Shown: positions 9,175 to 17,600 of the stretch, one piece after another
Layout: the number at the start of each line of letters is the position of its first letter
Position numbering within the stretch: position 1 is the first letter of the stretch
DNA from: UBA830 sp002295635
Lineage (GTDB): Bacteria; Pseudomonadota; Alphaproteobacteria; MPNO01; UBA830
Direction: 5' to 3'
Length of the DNA: 64,000 nucleotides
NCBI GenBank assembly: GCA_002295635.1
Contig: DBHK01000014.1
Location: 51,397-115,396 of the forward strand
Notes under the pieces: model-generated
Told to the model about the DNA's origin: nothing
Seen by the model: only the letters and a program-made list of their open reading frames with translations
Databases searched by the model: none
Made by a program: the position numbers and the translations under genes

Positions 9175-9269
9175 GATATACATATACGAAACTGCTGTTC
9201 GTTGCTTTCGCAACAAGTTTTTTCAATAACGCACCTTGATGGCGGACTAGTTCTCCGGCACTCTGTAAG

Positions 9270-10163
9270 ATGGAGAAACCATGTATTTTAAATTTAAAAA
9301 TAGCTTGTCTGCTCCGTTTTTCTGTTTTCTGGATTATCCCTATGGTCGCTAAGAGCTGCCACTCTGCTCTGGAGGGTATCGACGTCCATTACTGGGAAGG
9401 CGGCACCGGCTTTCCCATTTTGATGCTTCATGGAGTCGGACCTGGCACTTCGATCATCGGAAATTTTGAGCCGACTATTGGACCACTGATGGAGCGTTAT
9501 CATATTCTCGCATCCGACCTAATTGGATTCGGAGATTCGGGGAGAAAATCGGATCAACCCTACTTCGACGTGGAACTATGGATACGTCAAGGTATAGCAC
9601 TGCTAGATCTTCTGCCACCCGGCCAATGTGGGATCGCCGGACATTCAATGGGAGGGGCGCTGGCTCTCAAAATTGCCGCCGCCAGCGACCGAGTAACACA
9701 TGTGCTAACCAGCAGCACAGTTGGCACTTGTTATCCCATCACCCATGCACTAGATGCCTTTTGGTCTCTACCAGATGATAAGAAAAAATTACGGACCGTT
9801 ATGGCCGACATGGTTGGCAAGCCGACTGCCATTACGGACGCTATGATTGAAGGCCGTTGGGAATTGCTGTCTCAGGATGGCTACGCGGAATATTTCGGCG
9901 AAATGTTCGCAGCACCTCGCCAGCGGTATATTGATGCCGGACGGGTTACAGACTATGAATGCCGAAAGCTTAATATGCGCGGCGTAAATATTTCGATGCT
10001 GCACGGCAACGACGATAAACCTTGTCCCGCAGGGTTAACGACCATCGAATTAGCGAAACAATTGCCAGAAGCAACTGTGACATTGATTGAAGGCTGCGGC
10101 CATAACCTACCTCGAGAAGCGACAACGGAATATCTTGAGGCTGCACACAACCTCTTTGGATAA
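9270..10163 (+). CDS. alpha/beta hydrolase, meta-cleavage-product hydrolase-like
   Basis: A 297-residue hydrolase with the oxyanion segment MLHGVGPG, the nucleophile elbow AGHSMGG (Ser about 124), an acid-loop candidate LHGNDDKPCP and the catalytic His in GCGHNLPRE. LHGxGPG is common in MhpC/BphD-type C-C hydrolases of aromatic ring-cleavage pathways. The start is uncertain: the ATG at 9270 gives an extra hydrophobic stretch, while the in-frame ATG at 9342 (MVAKSCHSALEGIDVHY) would begin just before the domain; neither has a strong ribosome site. The next gene begins 11 bases after its stop, so the two form an operon. Confidence 0.85.
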   Translation: MEKPCILNLKIACLLRFSVFWIIPMVAKSCHSALEGIDVHYWEGGTGFPILMLHGVGPGTSIIGNFEPTIGPLMERYHILASDLIGFGDSGRKSDQPYFDVELWIRQGIALLDLLPPGQCGIAGHSMGGALALKIAAASDRVTHVLTSSTVGTCYPITHALDAFWSLPDDKKKLRTVMADMVGKPTAITDAMIEGRWELLSQDGYAEYFGEMFAAPRQRYIDAGRVTDYECRKLNMRGVNISMLHGNDDKPCPAGLTTIELAKQLPEATVTLIEGCGHNLPREATTEYLEAAHNLFG

Positions 10164-10174
10164 GGCCCCGCAAA

Positions 10175-10804
10175 ATGACCGATAAACCCATCATTAGTGG
10201 GGTAACCCTCGAAGATAATACAATTCCAGCGGGCGCTGGTTGGAGCCGTGTGCTTAAACGTGGCGAAATGATGCGTATTATTGATCTGGAGGGCAAGCAG
10301 GCCGTAGATTTTCTATGCTGGAACGCTAATGATCACGAAGATCGCTACGCGGCGGCCGATACCATGAAGATCAATGACAAAGGTATCTTCCTTGGCAAGG
10401 ACACCACTTTATATTCCGTTGGCCTGACGCCCCTATTCACAATCGTAGAAGATTCCTGCGGCTTCCACGATACTATCGGCGGATGCTGTTCGGCTGATCT
10501 GAACAAGTTCCGGTACGATGCGGAAAATGAGACTGGTTGTCGGGAGAACTTCCTCTCTGAAATGGCAACATACGGTTTGGGCAAGCGCGATATGGCGGCA
10601 AACGTGAATTTTTTCATGTATGTACCAGTCGGAAAAGACGGCAATATGGATATGGGACCCAGTCTTTCAAAACCAGGGGATTTTGTAGACCTGCGCGCCG
10701 ATTCAGATGTGCTCGCAATTATTTCCAACTGTCCTCAAATAAATAATCCGGTCAATGACTATAACCCGACACCGGTACAAGTAACCGTTTGGCGACCTAC
10801 CTGA
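10175..10804 (+). CDS. DUF1989 family protein (urea carboxylase-associated / carboxyguanidine deiminase-like)
   Basis: A 209-residue soluble protein with the DUF1989 signature: PAGAGWSRVLKRGE, IIDLEGKQAVDFLCWN, the T-x6-IFLG segment, HDTIGGCCS and a late AAxVNFFMYVPV. The HD and Cys pair are the likely metal-ligand region. Characterised relatives are paired subunits of carboxyguanidine deiminase next to guanidine/urea carboxylases. Here there is only one such gene and no carboxylase in the window, so that function is not implied. It follows the hydrolase gene by 11 bases and precedes an FKBP gene by 40. Confidence 0.85.
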   Translation: MTDKPIISGVTLEDNTIPAGAGWSRVLKRGEMMRIIDLEGKQAVDFLCWNANDHEDRYAAADTMKINDKGIFLGKDTTLYSVGLTPLFTIVEDSCGFHDTIGGCCSADLNKFRYDAENETGCRENFLSEMATYGLGKRDMAANVNFFMYVPVGKDGNMDMGPSLSKPGDFVDLRADSDVLAIISNCPQINNPVNDYNPTPVQVTVWRPT

Positions 10805-10844
10805 CTTCGTTCTCCAACACCCCCCCAGAAAAAGGAGACGGAAA

Positions 10845-11288
10845 ATGGCTCACGCCGCCAACGGGAATATCGTTCGTATCCACTACACTGGTAAGTTGGC
10901 TAATGGCACCGTGTTTGATACCTCGGAAGCCGAAGGGCGGGAACCGTTAGGATTTCGCCTCGGGACCAACCAGATTCTGCCAACTCTTGAGGCCGAAATT
11001 ATTGGTATGGAAGTAGGCGACAAAAAAACTGTCATCGTCAATGTAGAAAACGCTTACGGGCCACGCCAAAGTAAAGCGATTGAGACGGTTGAACGCAATC
11101 AGATTCCAGATGGGGTCGACCTGACGGTCGGCAATAATCTTCAGGCCGCTGGTTCTGACGGCGAAATCGTCCCGCTACGTGTCATCGCGGCAGACAAAGA
11201 AACCGTAACATTAGACTCCAACCATCCCTTAGCGGGTCACGACCTTACGTTTGATATCGAGCTAGTTGAGATCGTTGAAGAAAGTTGA
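10845..11288 (+). CDS. FKBP-type peptidyl-prolyl cis-trans isomerase, SlyD-like
   Basis: A 147-residue cytosolic foldase. IVRIHYTGKLANGTVFDTS is the FKBP opening strand; LGTNQILPTLEAEIIGM and VGDKKTV follow. The central residues (about 75-125) form the insert-in-flap domain of SlyD-type FKBPs, and the ending LTFDIELVEIV closes the fold. There is no His/Cys-rich metal tail as in E. coli SlyD. The ribosome site AAAGGAGACGG before the ATG is very strong. It may be co-transcribed with the DUF1989 gene. Confidence 0.93.
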   Translation: MAHAANGNIVRIHYTGKLANGTVFDTSEAEGREPLGFRLGTNQILPTLEAEIIGMEVGDKKTVIVNVENAYGPRQSKAIETVERNQIPDGVDLTVGNNLQAAGSDGEIVPLRVIAADKETVTLDSNHPLAGHDLTFDIELVEIVEES

Positions 11289-11849
11289 TTTCCTTATTGC
11301 GAATACGAGCAATTTACTTTCTCTCAGCAATTGACTTTTCATCCTCTTCGAGCTGATTCCATGACAGGCCCCAATTATGTTTGGGCTGTTATTCAAAGAT
11401 AATCCATCACCGATGGCTGTTGTACTCTCATTCTTCTCGCGTAATAAGCTGATCTGAAAATTCTCTTTTCGGAGACTGTCGGCTTCAATATGGGTAGCCT
11501 CATATCCCCACCTCCTTATTTTTTTAGGGCGGAACTATAGGAACGTCCCTCATGAGCAGCGTATAGCCGCAGTTTACGACAATTCTACTATAATTTTTTA
11601 AATGATCGATTACGTCTTGTCGGGAAAGTTGACCCTATGACAACCATGCCGACAAGAAGAAAAAGGCTCTAGAAACCTTATGTATCTGGCTGTTCAGAAA
11701 TCACGCCTAAGCAGAAATTGCCTTCTGAACGAAGTGTGGGCTCTCTAAATGATTGGTGGATTCTGTTCCTGCCCCCAAAAATTGCTTCTATTTAACCTAC
11801 AAAAGTTGCTATCAAGAATTCGAAAATAAATAATCATGGAAGGTGCATC
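11289..11849. other. 560-bp gap, no gene seen
   Basis: No plausible reading frame on either strand. An imperfect hairpin with GGCCCCAA and TTTGGGC arms around 11366-11389 lies about 80 bases after the FKBP stop and could be a weak terminator. Confidence 0.4.
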
Positions 11850-12038
11850 ATGGCTGGAGACAAGATCAAACTTGAATTTGAGATTAATACGGATTCGAAA
11901 AATTTTCTCGAAGGTGTAAAAACCGATTATAGGCTGCCTGACCTATCAAAGGCCCTCAGGTGCTTGCTGGATTTCGCGCAGAATGATGGTGATCTGGACC
12001 AAATTTTTAAGAAAATACGCTGTAATAGATGTGACTAA
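11850..12038 (+). CDS. small conserved-looking protein with a CNRC end
   Basis: A 62-residue soluble acidic protein. GGAAGGTG ends five bases before the ATG, a strong ribosome site. The sequence KLEFEINTDSKNFLEGV, then DLSKALRCLLDFAQND and a C-terminal IRCNRC, reads like a small helical protein with a ribbon-helix-helix-like N-terminus and a terminal Cys pair. I have an impression of similar short proteins in other proteobacteria but cannot name a family. Function unknown. Confidence 0.65.
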   Translation: MAGDKIKLEFEINTDSKNFLEGVKTDYRLPDLSKALRCLLDFAQNDGDLDQIFKKIRCNRCD

Positions 12039-12110
12039 CCAAACGCCGGCGCCTTGGCCAAATTTCTTATCCCTGACAAGCGGTGATAAAATCGTAGGCA
12101 TTTTTATGGC

Positions 12111-12494
12111 TTAAGGATAATGCGTTGCACAGAGTTTGTGTCCGGATAAGTCGCGAACGTATGCAAGGTAAACCTCTCGATCAGCCCCCATTTTTCTCCA
12201 ACCGGGCGGGTCTTCAATACTCAACCCACCATTAGCGACAGCGGCATCATGAAATTCCTTTGCTTGCTCCGGAGTTTTACATTTAAACCCCAACGTACCG
12301 CCATTTGCTATCGTTGCCGGGCTCCCGTTATTGGGCTTCGTAACAATGAATGTAGAAGACGATGTACGATAATAAATTCTCTGTTTCTTCGCATCAAAAT
12401 CCCCCTCTGGAACACCGATTGTGGACAAAACAGCGTCGTAAAATTTTTTGGCCGCCAAGACATCATCCGAACCAATTACAATCTGGGCAAACAT
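12111..12494 (-). CDS. VOC-superfamily (glyoxalase/dioxygenase fold) protein, copy 1
   Basis: A 127-residue single-domain protein starting MFAQIVIGSDDV, with AKKFYDAVL in the first half and AYVRDLSGHKLCA at the end, the usual VOC strand with His and Asp ligand positions. It is clearly paralogous to the gene at 14280-14663, with the same length and start and matching segments such as GFKCKTPEQAKEFHDA and EDPPGWRKMG. Related proteins are annotated as glyoxalase or bleomycin-resistance-like; no substrate can be given. GAGAGGAT lies upstream of the ATG. Confidence 0.88.
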   Translation of the reverse strand: MFAQIVIGSDDVLAAKKFYDAVLSTIGVPEGDFDAKKQRIYYRTSSSTFIVTKPNNGSPATIANGGTLGFKCKTPEQAKEFHDAAVANGGLSIEDPPGWRKMGADREVYLAYVRDLSGHKLCATHYP

Positions 12495-12637
12495 CCGAGA
12501 TCCTCTCTTCCTACGTGTATTCCTATACTATAGTCGCATTTTCTCAGGCATCAGAAATTCACTAAATCATCCTCCGGTTATAAGAATTTATCGACGCGCT
12601 GCGTCGGAATTTTGTCACTCCTTCATATATGCCGGGC

Positions 12638-12946
12638 CTAACGGCGGCTATGCGGATTATTACGCATCAAACGTTTGACATGTAGCGCCCCGCCCAGGGT
12701 ATTTGCACACGCCATTTTAAAGGCTGTAATGGCGTCTTTGCGATTTTTAAATCCAACCGGCCCGACCGTTGTACCAACCATACTTGGATCACATATTATG
12801 ACAGGTTGAACACTCCTATTTACCAATTCTACTCCATCAGCCTGTTTTCCATATGCAGCTGCCGGCACTGATCCCGATCCAAAAAATATCGCTGCTGCGA
12901 TAAGTGCTAAGCCACAAAATACTGCCTTTGGCAAATCGAACTGCAT
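12638..12946 (-). CDS. small exported protein of unknown function
   Basis: 102 residues with a clear signal peptide (MQFDLPK, then a hydrophobic stretch to about residue 28) and a likely cut after VPAAA. The mature part has two cysteines (ICDPSM and KMACANTL), which could form one disulphide, and a basic tail. AAGGAGGT stands six bases before the ATG, close to the ideal ribosome site. It should be periplasmic or secreted. I do not recognise the family. Confidence 0.7.
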   Translation of the reverse strand: MQFDLPKAVFCGLALIAAAIFFGSGSVPAAAYGKQADGVELVNRSVQPVIICDPSMVGTTVGPVGFKNRKDAITAFKMACANTLGGALHVKRLMRNNPHSRR

Positions 12947-13089
12947 GCATTACCTCCTTGAAATTGTGGACCTTCTGCAAGCACCTGCATTAACTAGGCC
13001 CGAGTTAATTCGTTGTCATCATGCCACCTAAGTCATCAGACCCCCAGCTCTACATAGTCGGCAATTTTGTAGATTGTACGTTGGCGACA

Positions 13090-13118
13090 ACGCATTGCTC
13101 ACGTAACGTAATGCGTCT
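13090..13118. promoter_or_regulatory. hairpin in an otherwise empty 280-bp gap
   Basis: ACGCATT and AATGCGT arms pair perfectly around a 13-base loop. No T-run follows. The gap 12947-13227 otherwise shows nothing. It could be a structure in the leader of the AT-rich small gene that follows. Confidence 0.2.
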
Positions 13119-13227
13119 CTTGGCTGGGCCCACGATGGCGGTACGTTCTCTACGAAGCCAACGGCACTGAATAGGGCTCAACCGCGAGACTCTATGATTA
13201 GGGATATTATCAAAAGGAGGTTTCATT

Positions 13228-13471
13228 TTGGAAATAAGAAAATTTGGTTTTAAACAATATTTTTTTAGTTAGCGTTGATAATTTTGATGTAATGGAATCT
13301 GGTTTAGTTTTAGGAATTAGAAAGCGCCCAAAGAATATTTTTTCGCTAGAGCTAGCAAAACGCTTTTCCTATTTGAAATCAAATTTTCGCGACGAAAGGA
13401 AAAATATATCAGAAAGAGATGCAAGTAATACGAAAGGTATTCTCGACAAAGAAAGTTTAATTAAGTCTTAA
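13228..13471 (+). pseudogene. AT-rich small ORF interrupted by a one-base frameshift in a T7 run
   Basis: AAAAGGAGG at 13212-13220 is a near-perfect ribosome site, eight bases before a TTG codon at 13228. Translation from there gives LEIRKFGFKQYFFS and a stop. Removing one T from the T7 run at about 13260-13266 joins this frame to VSVDNFDVMESGLVLGIRKR and on to 13471, a continuous protein of about 80 residues rich in Lys, Asn and Ser. The stretch is more AT-rich than its neighbours, suggesting foreign origin. A sequencing error, a real mutation or slippage are all possible. No family recognised. Confidence 0.4.
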
Positions 13472-13596
13472 GTATTAAAGTCTTTTACTTTTTAACCGAT
13501 CACAACGGGAACTGATACCCTGAGCGGAATCAAGATATCAATCCCAGCCGTCTGTGTGTCCATTTATTTTTGAATTAAGTTACTCAACAGGAACCT

Positions 13597-14247
13597 ATGA
13601 ACGGAACCAATAATCTCCTGCGAAACCGCATCCTCGACGAACGCTCGTTCATCCGCCTCGACGAAACACCAGACGAATTATTTTATCATACGCCACGCCT
13701 AGTTACCCACATAGATAATGCTGCATGTAGCGCCCTTTCTGACCACTACGCTACGCGGCTTCAGGATGGCGACCAAATTTTAGATTTGATGTCCAGCTAT
13801 GCATCTCACCTGCCTGCCGATTTTTTTCCAAAAGCCGTGATTGGACACGGGATGAATGCAGAGGAACTGAGCGCCAATCCTCAACTCCACGAATATTTCA
13901 TACAGAACCTCAACAAAAATCCCGAGCTACCTCTTGAAGATAACAGCTTTGATGCCTGTCTAATCGCGGTTTCCATCCAGTATTTGATCGAGCCAATAAG
14001 GATTTTTAAGCAAATAGGACGTATCCTGAGGCCCGATGGCCACCTAATTATCTCTTTTTCGAACCGAATGTTTCCAACAAAGGCCGTTTCCATCTGGAGA
14101 TCGCTTGATGACGTTGGCCATCAGAATTATGTTGCGACCTGTGTCAGGCAATCAGACGAATTTCATTCCATAAAGATTTTAGATCTTTCCCCTACACCGG
14201 GTATCGGAGACCCGTTGTTTTCGGTGATAGCGATAAACGCTACCTAA
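13597..14247 (+). CDS. class I SAM-dependent methyltransferase
   Basis: A 216-residue cytosolic protein. The order of motifs fits a Rossmann-type methyltransferase: DQILDLMSSYASHLP (motif I, without the classic GxGxG), VIGHGMNAEELSANP (acidic/ribose-contacting strand), LPLEDNSFDACLIAVSIQYL (motif IV) and IGRILRPDGHLIISFSNRMF (motif VI). AGGAACCT precedes the ATG. The substrate is unknown. It is convergent with the second VOC gene. Confidence 0.85.
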   Translation: MNGTNNLLRNRILDERSFIRLDETPDELFYHTPRLVTHIDNAACSALSDHYATRLQDGDQILDLMSSYASHLPADFFPKAVIGHGMNAEELSANPQLHEYFIQNLNKNPELPLEDNSFDACLIAVSIQYLIEPIRIFKQIGRILRPDGHLIISFSNRMFPTKAVSIWRSLDDVGHQNYVATCVRQSDEFHSIKILDLSPTPGIGDPLFSVIAINAT

Positions 14248-14279
14248 CCAAAATAACTTAGCCCACCGACATTAGGCTA

Positions 14280-14663
14280 TTATTCATTATGTGCAGCGCA
14301 GATTTTATGTCCTGAAGGATCTCTAACATAGGCTAGATACATTCTTCGACCTGACCCATAATCCCGCCAGCCGGGCGGAGCTTCTATACTAACTCCACCA
14401 TTAGAAACGCCGGCATCATGAAATGCCTTTACCTGTTCCGGTGTTTCGCATTTAAAAGCCAGAGAACTTCCGTTTGCTGCTTCCGCCATATTGCCGTTTA
14501 GAGGTTTGGTTATAATTAGAAGCGCGTCCCGAGTGCGATAATAAAGGCGTTGTCTCTCCTCGTTAAAATCACCCTCCGGGATTCCGACCATAGCCAACAC
14601 GGCATCATAAAAGACTTTTGACGCCGCTACATCATTGGAGCCAAGTACAACGTTTGCGAACAT
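14280..14663 (-). CDS. VOC-superfamily protein, copy 2
   Basis: 127 residues, same length as copy 1 (12111-12494), starting MFANVVLGSNDV, with SKVFYDAVLAMVGIPEGDF and ending AYVRDPSGHKICAAH. The two copies share most residues along the whole length and lie on the same strand about 1.8 kb apart, separated by a secreted-protein gene and a methyltransferase gene, so they arose by duplication. GGTGAGG precedes the ATG. Function unknown beyond the fold. Confidence 0.88.
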   Translation of the reverse strand: MFANVVLGSNDVAASKVFYDAVLAMVGIPEGDFNEERQRLYYRTRDALLIITKPLNGNMAEAANGSSLAFKCETPEQVKAFHDAGVSNGGVSIEAPPGWRDYGSGRRMYLAYVRDPSGHKICAAHNE

Positions 14664-15075
14664 ATGACCTCACCTTTTTTGTAATAATTCAGAACCAATT
14701 TTACGCATACTCAGGTATTAAACTCCACGCAATCGGAATTCGGGTTTACATAGTTCGCTCAGGTTTGTCTGGCGGTCCTAACGGGATTTATAATCCAACT
14801 AACTTAAAAACCACCAGAAACGAATTATTTCTGACTTTTAATGGCCTATTTTGTCACGCAGTGTGTGACACATAATGAAAGTCAGACATAAAAATCACGA
14901 TTTTCTTCTTCGCAACTGCAAGTGGAATATCAACCAAAGATCACAGTTCCTTCTGCCAATGCTGTAGGGCGCTCCACCTCCAGCGCCATCAGCCTTTTTA
15001 TGTTCTTCGCGACAGTTATCGATCAATAGGTCGTCTCCCCAATAAGGGAAATGATCGCCACAAACCGACAGATAC
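14664..15075. other. intergenic, no gene seen
   Basis: A minus-strand frame at 14895-15155 overlaps the bactofilin gene end, lacks a ribosome site and looks like read-through of non-coding sequence. Nothing else supported. Confidence 0.4.
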
Positions 15076-15624
15076 TCATTTTCTGTTCTGGTACTCAGTT
15101 TGAGCAGTTGTATCAGAAACGTGTTCATCCAGACGGCTTGGTTCATTTTCTCCATTACTCTGCCGGAGAGTTCCTAGAACAACACCACCCTCTTCGACAG
15201 CGAGACTTCCATAACTGATTTTTCCCTCTATCTTTCCACTGCTCTTAACTGACAAACTTTCGACGACTGCGGCTTCACCTGTGAAAGAACCTCCGACAAT
15301 TAGTGTGTGGCATTCTACTTTTCCGTCGTGAGATCCTTCTGTGGAAATCTCGACAGTCTTTGCAAAGATCTCCCCATCGGCCGCTCCTTCAAGGATCACA
15401 CTGTTCGCTTTGATCACTTTCCCAGAGAATGTCACCCCACCGCCTACGGTGAGGGTATTAGCCCCGTTGGCGGTATGCGTCACCGCCTCTTCCACAATAG
15501 AGATCGCCAGCGATGAGGTTTCAACGATATTTAGTGGATCAGGTCGACTTGTAAGTGATCTCGTCGTCGACTCTTGCGCGATTCTTGACTTCTTGGTGGA
15601 GGGCCGGCCAGCTTTCATCAGCAT
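15076..15624 (-). CDS. bactofilin family cytoskeletal protein
   Basis: A 182-residue protein. After a polar N-terminus (about 60 residues) comes a right-handed beta-helix of short repeats (NTLTVGGGVTFSGKV, ILEGAADGEIFAKTVEIS, LIVGGSFTGEAAV, SVKSSGKIEGKISYGSLAV) typical of bactofilins, then a disordered tail. Bactofilins polymerise without nucleotide and position cell-wall or stalk enzymes at the membrane. GAGGGGGATC precedes the ATG. The gene follows a small exported protein gene by 12 bases, so the pair is probably one operon. Confidence 0.92.
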   Translation of the reverse strand: MLMKAGRPSTKKSRIAQESTTRSLTSRPDPLNIVETSSLAISIVEEAVTHTANGANTLTVGGGVTFSGKVIKANSVILEGAADGEIFAKTVEISTEGSHDGKVECHTLIVGGSFTGEAAVVESLSVKSSGKIEGKISYGSLAVEEGGVVLGTLRQSNGENEPSRLDEHVSDTTAQTEYQNRK

Positions 15625-15636
15625 GATTGATCCCCC

Positions 15637-15972
15637 TCACTTGACCCAGTCACTAGAATTTTCGTCGTCAACGCCAAAGGTCATTCCTGATCGGGCGGGT
15701 TCTTCCAACGTTTGGGATTTTACTGCAACAATAGCGACAGGTGGCTTTAGTTTCTGTATTCCGGTAACAGTTTTTTTCTCTTTTAATTTAGGCGCCGTCA
15801 TGCTCACTCTATCTATGAGTTCGCCTATACCGTTTTTTCCTATAATGTCGAGGGTGGCGTGACTTTTAGTTGCGGGAGGCGCCTCAGATTTTAACGAACC
15901 AGATTCAAGTCCATTTATGTCAGTAGTGGAAACGGCGAGCATGCCGACTGCAGCAATGAGAAACGGTGTCAT
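15637..15972 (-). CDS. small exported protein upstream of bactofilin
   Basis: I place the start at the ATG at 15972, which has CAGGAGA six bases upstream; an in-frame TTG lies 18 bases further up. The 111-residue product begins MTPFLIAAVGMLAVSTT, a short signal sequence or single anchor, followed by a polar Lys/Pro-rich region with ATLDIIGKNGIGELIDRVS. No family recognised. Being 12 bases upstream of the bactofilin gene, it may be an envelope partner of that filament; this is inference from position only. Confidence 0.6.
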   Translation of the reverse strand: MTPFLIAAVGMLAVSTTDINGLESGSLKSEAPPATKSHATLDIIGKNGIGELIDRVSMTAPKLKEKKTVTGIQKLKPPVAIVAVKSQTLEEPARSGMTFGVDDENSSDWVK

Positions 15973-16224
15973 GGAAATTCTCCTGAACAAATCACCTCCA
16001 ATCGAGGTTTATTCAAGAGACAAAACAAGAAAGGCTATTAAGAGGCAGAAATTTGGCTTTTCTGTGATAATTGCCAAATAGTTTATTTGTTTCGTTCCTC
16101 ACATCACTTCTATCTAACCAATCCCCTCAATCACCGCCAAAATATCTTTAAAAGGGATTTGACCTATGGATGAGTCTCATCAGCCCGATATTCCGGCCCG
16201 TCTGAAATTGGCAACATTTAAATT

Positions 16225-17532
16225 ATGATTAAAGAAAATATTCCGACACGGATTACTAGACGTTACTCTGGTGTAGTAGACAAAATTGAGGCGGATATAT
16301 GCGTCGTCGGATCCGGTGCCGCCGGCTTGTCGGCAGCTCTCGAAGCAGCGCGAGCCGGCAAAGAGGTGGTGCTTGTAGACGCCGCACCAACCCTCGGCGG
16401 CCAAGCGGTGAATTCTATCATTGGCACCTTTTGCGGACTCTACTCAAATGGGCCGGATATTGTGCGGCTTACATATGGAATTGCAGACGAAATTATAGAT
16501 TCTCTTATATCCGAGGGCGCGGCAAGATACCTCTCAGCCCGCAATTCTATTATCGTTCAATACGACGAGAACAAATTGTCGCGATGGATTGATAAGACAA
16601 TACGGGCCGCAGGAATAACAGTTCTTCTGGGTTCTATAGTAAGAGAGGCTCCGGTTCTGGGACGGCGAATCTCGGGCCTTGAAATATCGACAAAGTTTGG
16701 AGACGTCCACGTTGATGCTGGCGGATTCGTCGATGCGTCGGGTGACGCCACAGTTGCTTGGCATGCGGGTCTTGAGGTTAAAGAACCGGAAAATCCAATT
16801 TTTGGTACTCAAATCGTTCTTATCGAAGATTTTGACGAAGTGGCCGCTGAAGAAATTCATCGTTGGGAAATGGAAGATCGTCTTGCAGAGAAAGCGGACG
16901 AATACGGACTTGCACGAAAAGATGGTTTCGTATTTGCCTTTCCCGGCCACAGGACCGCCCTCGCCAATATGACCCACATACCAACACCGTTAACTCCGAT
17001 CGGATACGCTAATACGGTATTCTTTGGGCGCGATCAGGCCGAATACCTTCTAAATTTCTTAAGGACCGAATTTCCCGAGGCATATAGCAAGGCTCGGATT
17101 AGAACGTACCCTGCACCAGGTGTCCGTCAAAGCAGGTGGATAAAAGGCAAGCAAAGTTTGACGGCTGATGATGTGCGTGGTGGCAGAATTTTTGACGATA
17201 CAGTAGCAAGATGTTCCTGGCCGATTGAACTACACGACGACCCCTCAAAAACCTATTGGGAGGAACTTGGCAACCATCATATCCATGCGGTTCCCCTAGG
17301 AGCCTTGCTACCGGTAGGAATTGATAATCTGGTGGCTGCAGGACGGTGCATAGACGGAGATACTGTCAGTCTATCTTCTGTTCGCGTAATGGGTCCATGC
17401 ATAGCGATGGGTGCCGCCGCTGCGCACACACTTATTTTAGCCGGTGAAGGGAGCACACATCAGATAAAGGCCGATGAACTAAAGAAGAAAATAATCGACA
17501 ACATAACCCGAAATGACCTATTCGAGGGCTAA
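16225..17532 (+). CDS. FAD-dependent oxidoreductase (FAD_oxidored family)
   Basis: A 435-residue soluble flavoprotein. The FAD-binding Rossmann motif is CVVGSGAAGLSAALEAARAG (about residues 31-50), followed by VVLVDAAPTLGGQAVNS; GGFVDASGDATVAWHAGLE is the second dinucleotide-site segment. The C-terminal motif LVAAGRCIDGDTVSLSSVR and CIAMGAAAA are typical of this PF12831-type family of putative dehydrogenases found near transporters. It is convergent with the TRAP operon and may oxidise a compound taken up by it. Substrate unknown. Confidence 0.85.
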   Translation: MIKENIPTRITRRYSGVVDKIEADICVVGSGAAGLSAALEAARAGKEVVLVDAAPTLGGQAVNSIIGTFCGLYSNGPDIVRLTYGIADEIIDSLISEGAARYLSARNSIIVQYDENKLSRWIDKTIRAAGITVLLGSIVREAPVLGRRISGLEISTKFGDVHVDAGGFVDASGDATVAWHAGLEVKEPENPIFGTQIVLIEDFDEVAAEEIHRWEMEDRLAEKADEYGLARKDGFVFAFPGHRTALANMTHIPTPLTPIGYANTVFFGRDQAEYLLNFLRTEFPEAYSKARIRTYPAPGVRQSRWIKGKQSLTADDVRGGRIFDDTVARCSWPIELHDDPSKTYWEELGNHHIHAVPLGALLPVGIDNLVAAGRCIDGDTVSLSSVRVMGPCIAMGAAAAHTLILAGEGSTHQIKADELKKKIIDNITRNDLFEG

Positions 17533-17600
17533 AACCTTCTGGCAAATGCCACTTCTTGATCGGACAGAGATATAGGAGATTTTGTCAAATTCTAGGTTTT

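Noticed and set aside
14895..15155. 86-codon minus-strand frame overlapping the bactofilin end
   Set aside because: Overlaps a clear gene in another frame and has no start signal; probably chance.
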